This document shows, piece by piece, positions 60,901-64,000 of a DNA stretch of 64,000 nt. The DNA is from Myxococcus llanfairpwllgwyngyllgogerychwyrndrobwllllantysiliogogogochensis (GTDB lineage: Bacteria > Myxococcota > Myxococcia > Myxococcales > Myxococcaceae), in NCBI RefSeq assembly GCF_006636215.1, contig NZ_VIFM01000012.1:25247-89246 (forward strand), in the 5' to 3' direction. The stretch's first letter is position 1. Each line of letters begins with the position of its first letter. Under the pieces are notes generated by a model. That model saw only the letters and a list, made by a program, of their open reading frames with translations, made no database searches and had not been told where the DNA came from. Made by a program: the position numbers and the translations under genes.

Positions 60901-61812
60901 GACGACAACCTGGCCGTCGTCGCGTACCTCCAGGCTGGAACCACCGGCAATGTGGAGGCCTGGAGGGTGACGCACGAGGCCGGCGTACCAGGGACGCCCC
61001 TCAAGTTGGACAGCGTGGCGGCCACCTACGCCAACGCGGACCTCGCCCTGGCCCATGGCCCCAGCGGCTTCATGGCCGTGTGGGGTGACCTCGAGATTCG
61101 CTCCGCACAGAGCATGGATGGACAGACATGGTCCGCGCCGGTGACCGCCATACCTCGCGCGGTGTCCGGTGGGAGCGCGACCCGCCTGCGACTCGTGGTG
61201 GCGGGCACCTCCTACGCCATATCGGTCCAGCGTGGCGGGAGTTCGTTGAGCGCGAGCGTCCACGCAGGGGGCGCCTGGCAGACACGGGCCGATGCGACCG
61301 CGTCGAACACGGCGCCTGACTTCGCCGCCGACACGAGCACCGTCATGCTGCTGACCGGCTTCGAGAACGAGTTCCGGTACCTCGTCCACAACGGCACCGC
61401 CTGGTCCGCGCAGCGCACCCTCTCCTCTCCCGCGGACGGCAAGGGACTGCTGGCCGCATCGCCCCAGGGACTGCGGCTCCACACGGGCATGAGCTGGTGG
61501 AAGTGGAGCGGGTCGGAGTGGGTGAAGGAGGCAACCCAGGTCAGCCGCCCCCACGCCACGGGCTCCTTGCGGTGCGACACGAAGGGATGTGGCTTGGCGA
61601 CAGGACCTGTCTTCGGGACGCCGGTGAACCTGGCGCTGTCCTACGCGCCGGGCACGAGCGCGTTCCAGCAGGGCGCCTCGCCCCACGAGCCGTCCCAGCC
61701 CGTCATCGACGGCAGCGTGAGCTGGGACTTCGCGGCGGGCTCCTACCGAGCCACCTGGCTCCAGCCCGCGCAGCAGGGGGTGCACGCGCTCCACGCCAGC
61801 ACGGGCCTCTAG
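57985..61812 (+). CDS. Large Ig-like (SbsA/Big_5) lipoprotein with C-terminal beta-propeller
   Basis: 1275 residues from the ATG at 57985; an ATG at 58006 is nearly as good and neither has a strong ribosome site. Signal with lipobox AFTPGC; D/G-rich linker (GGSDGGVNPDGGPVDGGPQT). Four Big_5/SbsA-type Ig domains lie at about 70-490, each with a P-x-N-x-x-V-x-V-x-F-x-E/D-P/V motif (VPLNARVIVAFTEVLEATSV, VAPTRPVYVITFREPMDPRS, VAVRYAPFTVSFDEPLRPES, SLGGPLRVSFDRPLDPATVN) and a ...F-T-P-A/L-x-Y turn. From about residue 500 to the end, a long beta array with W-D/S-G-x-W/T turns (TSFTSVTPNVSGD, GARWSESSVISN, GTAWQEPVRVARGG) looks like a propeller of about 14 blades. It is an extracellular stalk or adhesion protein. 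A terminator follows. Confidence 0.7.
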   Translation: MTFDTTWMRCALAVLGLWAFTPGCKNAEPGDEDPPISMDGEPDAGGSDGGVNPDGGPVDGGPQTSDGVGFIDYTLPSADMEAVPLNARVIVAFTEVLEATSVSATSLTLSENGVALEGAVSHDAATHTLSFVPARPFTADSLVTVAVSTGLRTVTGRSLPAPHVFVFSVGKERDTTPPTVLTTLPLDNAAGVAPTRPVYVITFREPMDPRSLTAESLRFEQVLGANPAAPLSGVISYEPRTQSVYFRTSPAPAPGARVTGALSTQAKDLAGNALVAAYSFSFAVTASRDTSPPRVLGTLPVSQTVGVAVRYAPFTVSFDEPLRPESVTTDSVYLEELNEAGTQAVRRVAGTVRYDDARLQAAFSPSAPLKYQTRYRGRARAVEDLAGNPLGVFNGFDFITELPPAPPTVRGAVPAPDMRFVSLGGPLRVSFDRPLDPATVNAANFGVAGVTGLVNYEASTNTVVFRPVPPFAPATDYTVTVKDVRTPQGASLASPFTYALRTVASRTKVSADLPGQPALPAFATGPLGTLAVWSVDTGTSIQVRAAFDTGTGFADSTVLGEAGANTLPPEVSSWGNRFIISWSDAWALGKRVMLFDGTSFTSVTPNVSGDLFGLGNNLYVLNGKTFRVLNGTQWTEVHTSPNLGSPILSLLQNGDAILVSSGWGTSPEVSVVFDGARWSESSVISNVDAHYIRVGTRFGRAWVSSRGTEFALFNADTHQWSAPELISSTQASSVRIASDGNTITAVFGASSGLFGADRVNGTWQPAVLLESTPVRELWALVRHHGNSVALWSSTATQLHAAAQTGGSWASASKGVVTTGANRVRDVRAAGDDLLVLTERNNVDNSAYEIWGTALTSQGWRPSVRLRDMEKAGARLAMQGARVGAVFAAPGLVALRAYLGSGQWEESHALVTPELVGSVRNPSVHFAADGHGAAAWEQFEAGAWSILLAEFDGTAWQEPVRVARGGSRPRVAVDDNLAVVAYLQAGTTGNVEAWRVTHEAGVPGTPLKLDSVAATYANADLALAHGPSGFMAVWGDLEIRSAQSMDGQTWSAPVTAIPRAVSGGSATRLRLVVAGTSYAISVQRGGSSLSASVHAGGAWQTRADATASNTAPDFAADTSTVMLLTGFENEFRYLVHNGTAWSAQRTLSSPADGKGLLAASPQGLRLHTGMSWWKWSGSEWVKEATQVSRPHATGSLRCDTKGCGLATGPVFGTPVNLALSYAPGTSAFQQGASPHEPSQPVIDGSVSWDFAAGSYRATWLQPAQQGVHALHASTGL

Positions 61813-61828
61813 ATTCCTCCAACCTCCA

Positions 61829-61859
61829 CGAGGATGCGCCGAAGCTGCGCGCGTCCTCG
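61829..61859 (+). terminator. Hairpin terminator
   Basis: CGAGGATGCGC (61829-61839) pairs with GCGCGTCCTCG (61849-61859) with one T-G pair, 17 bp after the preceding stop. Confidence 0.5.
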
Positions 61860-61978
61860 CCCAATGGTCCCAGTACGCGCCGCGTGCCCTGGTACCGGAG
61901 CTGGCGCCACTTCCCTGACTCGCGCGACAAACACGAGCGAGGGGATGGGGCGGCGGCCATCCCCGGCCGGACATTAGG

Positions 61979-62467
61979 ATGTGCCGGGTGATGGTCATCG
62001 AACCGGCCCGATTTCCCGCGGATGTGTCGCTCGTCCAGACGCTGTGGCGTGAATACGCCGAGGGCCTGGGCTTCGACCTGGGCTTCCAGGACTTCGAGTC
62101 CGAGCTGGCGGGACTGCCGGGTAAGTACGCACCACCGCGCGGGCAGGTGCTGCTCGCGCGGCGAGAGGACCGGGCTTTGGGGTGCGTGGCATTGCGGCCG
62201 CTCGACGCCGAGACGTGCGAGATGAAGCGGCTGTATATCCGGCCCGACGCGCGGGGCGAGCAGTTGGGGCGGCGGCTGGCCGACGCCATCTGCGACGAGG
62301 CGCGCGCCACGGGCTACCGACGCATCTGCCTGGACACCCTGCCCCACATGGCCGCGGCCGTGGGGCTGTACACGTCCATGGGGTTCCGCCCCATCGCGCC
62401 CTATGTGTACAACCCGCTCCCGGGCGCGCTGTTCCTCGGGAGGGAGCTGGTGGATACGCCCTCCTGA
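61979..62467 (+). CDS. GNAT-family N-acetyltransferase
   Basis: 162 residues; Met at 61979 or 61991 (the longer is given; no ribosome site decides). It has the GNAT fold: strand VMVIEPARFP, helix DVSLVQTLWREYAEGLGFDL, strand QVLLARREDRALGCVALRPL, motif A as EMKRLYIRPDARGEQLGRRL with acetyl-CoA-binding RGEQLG, helix ADAICDEARATGYRRICLDT, motif B with AAVGLYTSMGFRPIAPY. Substrate not indicated; similar short GNATs modify amines, small peptides or antibiotics. Monocistronic; it ends in a bidirectional terminator. Confidence 0.85.
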   Translation: MCRVMVIEPARFPADVSLVQTLWREYAEGLGFDLGFQDFESELAGLPGKYAPPRGQVLLARREDRALGCVALRPLDAETCEMKRLYIRPDARGEQLGRRLADAICDEARATGYRRICLDTLPHMAAAVGLYTSMGFRPIAPYVYNPLPGALFLGRELVDTPS

Positions 62468-62518
62468 GGTGTGTGAATCATTGGCGTCGCTCCGGAACAA
62501 ACGACACAGTCCAGCGCT

Positions 62519-62553
62519 CCGGGCGCGGTCCAACGGAGTTGGACCGCGCCCGG
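62519..62553. terminator. Very strong bidirectional terminator
   Basis: CCGGGCGCGGTCCAAC (62519-62534) pairs perfectly over 16 bp with GTTGGACCGCGCCCGG (62538-62553) around a GGA loop, between convergent GNAT and DVWAVG-repeat genes. Confidence 0.85.
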
Positions 62554-62571
62554 CCGCTCGAACGCGAAGCC

Positions 62572-64000
62572 TCAGCGCCGGCGCAGCACCGCGCCTTGCT
62601 CTCCGACGGTCCACGCCTCCGTACGGGTGCTCCAGGCGCCCACCAGCCGCTGGGTGGTACCGCTCGCCTGCCGCTGCCAGCGCGTCCCGTCAAAGTGCAG
62701 GAGCACTCCGTTGTCACCCACGGCCCACACGTCGTTGTTGGCCGCGCCCCAGACATCCTTGAGCGCCGCGCCCTGCGCGCTGGTGGTATCCGCGAGGAGC
62801 ACGGTGCCATCGTAGTGCACGATGAGTCCCTGGTCGCCCACGGCCCACACGCTGTCCGGGTCCGCGCCCCACACGCCTCGCAGCGTATGTGCGGGCACCA
62901 CCGCGACGGAGACCCAGTCCGCGCCGTTGTAGTTCTCGAACGTGCCCTCCGCGCCCACGGCCCACGCATACTCCGGCGTCAACATCCAGACGTCGTGCAG
63001 CTCCACCTCACTCTTGCCAGCATCCAGCCAGAGCCGGCCCCGCCACACCGCGCGCCGTCCCGCCGCGCCGACAATCCATATCTCCGTGTTGCTCGCGCCG
63101 TGGATGGCGCGGGCGACCAGACCGTCGGGCAGCGGGAAATTCTCCCACGTCTTCCCGTTCCAGCGATGCGCCTGGGTGCCCACCGCCCAGACCTCCTCGG
63201 TGCTCGCGGCCCACGCGGCGACAATCGGCTCGGGCGGCGCCTCCATCGAGCGCCACGTCTGCCCATTCCACAAGAGCGCCGCGCCCGTGGTGCCCGTCCT
63301 TCCGAAAACCCAGACATGGTCGGACGCCGACCCCGTGATGACGCTCCACTTCGCCGAGGGCGCAAGGTCCCTGGTCAGCAGATGCCAGCCCCCGGCGTTC
63401 TTCACCATCAGGCTCCCGCGCGCCCCCGAAACCCAGACGTGGTTCGAGTCCGTGCCGGAGATGGCGAGCAGGTCCTCTCGAGTTCCCGTGTCGACCACCG
63501 ACACCGCCTCACCGTTCCAGTGCAGCAGCGTGCCCTGCGCACCTACGAACCACACGTCATCCGGTCCACTCCCCCACACGCCGTGCAGACGGACGGCGCG
63601 GGGCGACTGGAGTGACACCCACCCGGAGCCCACCCAGCGAGCAATCGCGCCCGAGGTCGCCACCGCGAAGCCCGTGTCCTCGCCCGGAGCCACCCAGAGC
63701 GACGTGTAGTCCTCACCCGCCGCTCCGGGGCCGGGCAGCAACCCCGCACCGCTCCAACCCTGTCCCCGCCAACGCGCCAGCCCCTGACCTCCCGCCAGCG
63801 CCCACACATCCCCCGACGAACGGATCCACGGCGCCGACAGCGTCTGGCTGGCGAGCCCTTCGGCCGGCTGCCAACCCGTGGCCGTCAATCGCCACACACG
63901 GCCGTTCGGAGCCTGTGTGGTCGGTGCCTGCGTAAGCCACCCCTCGGTCCTAGAGGACACGCTCAACCCGCTCACCTGTCCCGCCTCCCCCAGCGAAACC
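62572..64000 (-). CDS. DVWAVG-repeat beta-propeller protein, 5' end outside window
   Basis: At least 475 residues; the frame stays open to the window edge, so the start lies beyond 64000. The chain consists of about ten blades of roughly 40 residues with D-V/I-W-x-V/F-G and W-N/D-G-x-x-W turns (GPDDVWFVGAQGTLLHWNGE, SNHVWVSGARGSLMVKNAGG, SDHVWVFGRTGTTGAALLWN, TEEVWAVGTQAHRWNGKTWE, DSVWAVGDQGLIVHYDGT, NDVWAVGDNGVLLHFDGTRW). These tandem DVWAVG/DGxxW proteins are common in myxobacteria, usually as lipoproteins, and are predicted propellers that bind surface ligands. A signal peptide could only be in the missing part. Convergent with the GNAT gene. Confidence 0.75.
   Translation of the reverse strand, partial: VSLGEAGQVSGLSVSSRTEGWLTQAPTTQAPNGRVWRLTATGWQPAEGLASQTLSAPWIRSSGDVWALAGGQGLARWRGQGWSGAGLLPGPGAAGEDYTSLWVAPGEDTGFAVATSGAIARWVGSGWVSLQSPRAVRLHGVWGSGPDDVWFVGAQGTLLHWNGEAVSVVDTGTREDLLAISGTDSNHVWVSGARGSLMVKNAGGWHLLTRDLAPSAKWSVITGSASDHVWVFGRTGTTGAALLWNGQTWRSMEAPPEPIVAAWAASTEEVWAVGTQAHRWNGKTWENFPLPDGLVARAIHGASNTEIWIVGAAGRRAVWRGRLWLDAGKSEVELHDVWMLTPEYAWAVGAEGTFENYNGADWVSVAVVPAHTLRGVWGADPDSVWAVGDQGLIVHYDGTVLLADTTSAQGAALKDVWGAANNDVWAVGDNGVLLHFDGTRWQRQASGTTQRLVGAWSTRTEAWTVGEQGAVLRRR

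Noticed and set aside
59248..62310. 1020-residue minus-strand frame
   Set aside because: Antisense to the Ig-domain and GNAT genes; its composition is Arg/Gly/His-rich and it has no family resemblance.
1..64000. CRISPR arrays, tRNA, rRNA and complete prophage
   Set aside because: No regular spaced direct repeats, no tRNA-like cloverleaf noticed and no phage structural genes. Reading by eye could miss an isolated tRNA.

Overview
The window is GC-rich, gene-dense, two-stranded bacterial DNA that looks myxobacterial (Myxococcus / Corallococcus / Pyxidicoccus type). The evidence is a very high G+C third-codon bias (which produces long false antisense frames), an unusual density of large lipoproteins and secreted repeat proteins, Myxococcus cysteine-rich repeats, IS66-type transposase genes of myxobacterial flavour, and orphan TetR, MarR and kinase-like genes. 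This is inferred from protein style; I saw no rRNA or tRNA gene, CRISPR array, prophage or replication origin. About 41 real genes are called, and roughly half encode exported proteins.

Layout. 0.3-13 kb: a secretome block with an apiosidase-like glycosidase lipoprotein, an outer-membrane barrel protein, a Cys-rich secreted protein, an inhibitory-type serpin lipoprotein, a six-repeat lipoprotein and a twin-esterase protein. It is interspersed with decayed pieces (thiolase tail, IS3-type transposase tail, two unidentified protein tails). 13.1-15.5 kb: a 2.4-kb element bounded by 78-bp inverted IS66-type left ends and a perfect 8-bp target duplication. It contains three degraded transposase fragments and an intact kinase-like gene directly behind a tnpA. 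15.7-25 kb: small hypotheticals, a divergent TetR/O-methyltransferase pair, a PQQ-type propeller, a carboxypeptidase-regulatory-repeat protein, a membrane protein and a Cys-rich lipoprotein. 25.7-35 kb: a lipoprotein, a glycerophosphodiesterase-PhoX operon, and a 1.5-kaa lipoprotein with an amidohydrolase domain whose upstream region carries a palindrome and triple direct repeats. 35-45.6 kb: DUF1272 zinc protein, small secreted protein, an eCIS-core (DUF4157) protein with an ADP-ribosyltransferase-like tail, a giant Ig/lamin-tail lipoprotein, two small membrane proteins, and a divergent MarR/aldo-keto reductase pair with a candidate operator. 45.6-51.2 kb: a multi-zinc-ribbon protein, an LVIVD-repeat lipoprotein and a large cytosolic-looking Pro-rich protein. 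51.4-57.6 kb: a five-gene iron-uptake operon (surface lipoprotein, DUF3325-like, DUF3649-like, PepSY, TonB receptor) behind a Fur-box-like site. 58-64 kb: a large Ig-domain lipoprotein, a GNAT acetyltransferase and the 3' part of a DVWAVG-repeat protein that runs off the window.

How they fit together: most of the window serves the envelope and outside of the cell (polymer and ester breakdown, protease inhibition, phosphate scavenging, ferric-siderophore import, surface adhesion or display). Transport and nutrient genes form short, tightly coupled operons. Regulators stand divergently from single enzyme targets. The most unusual parts are the double-left-end IS66-type cargo element and the orphan eCIS-core toxin candidate.
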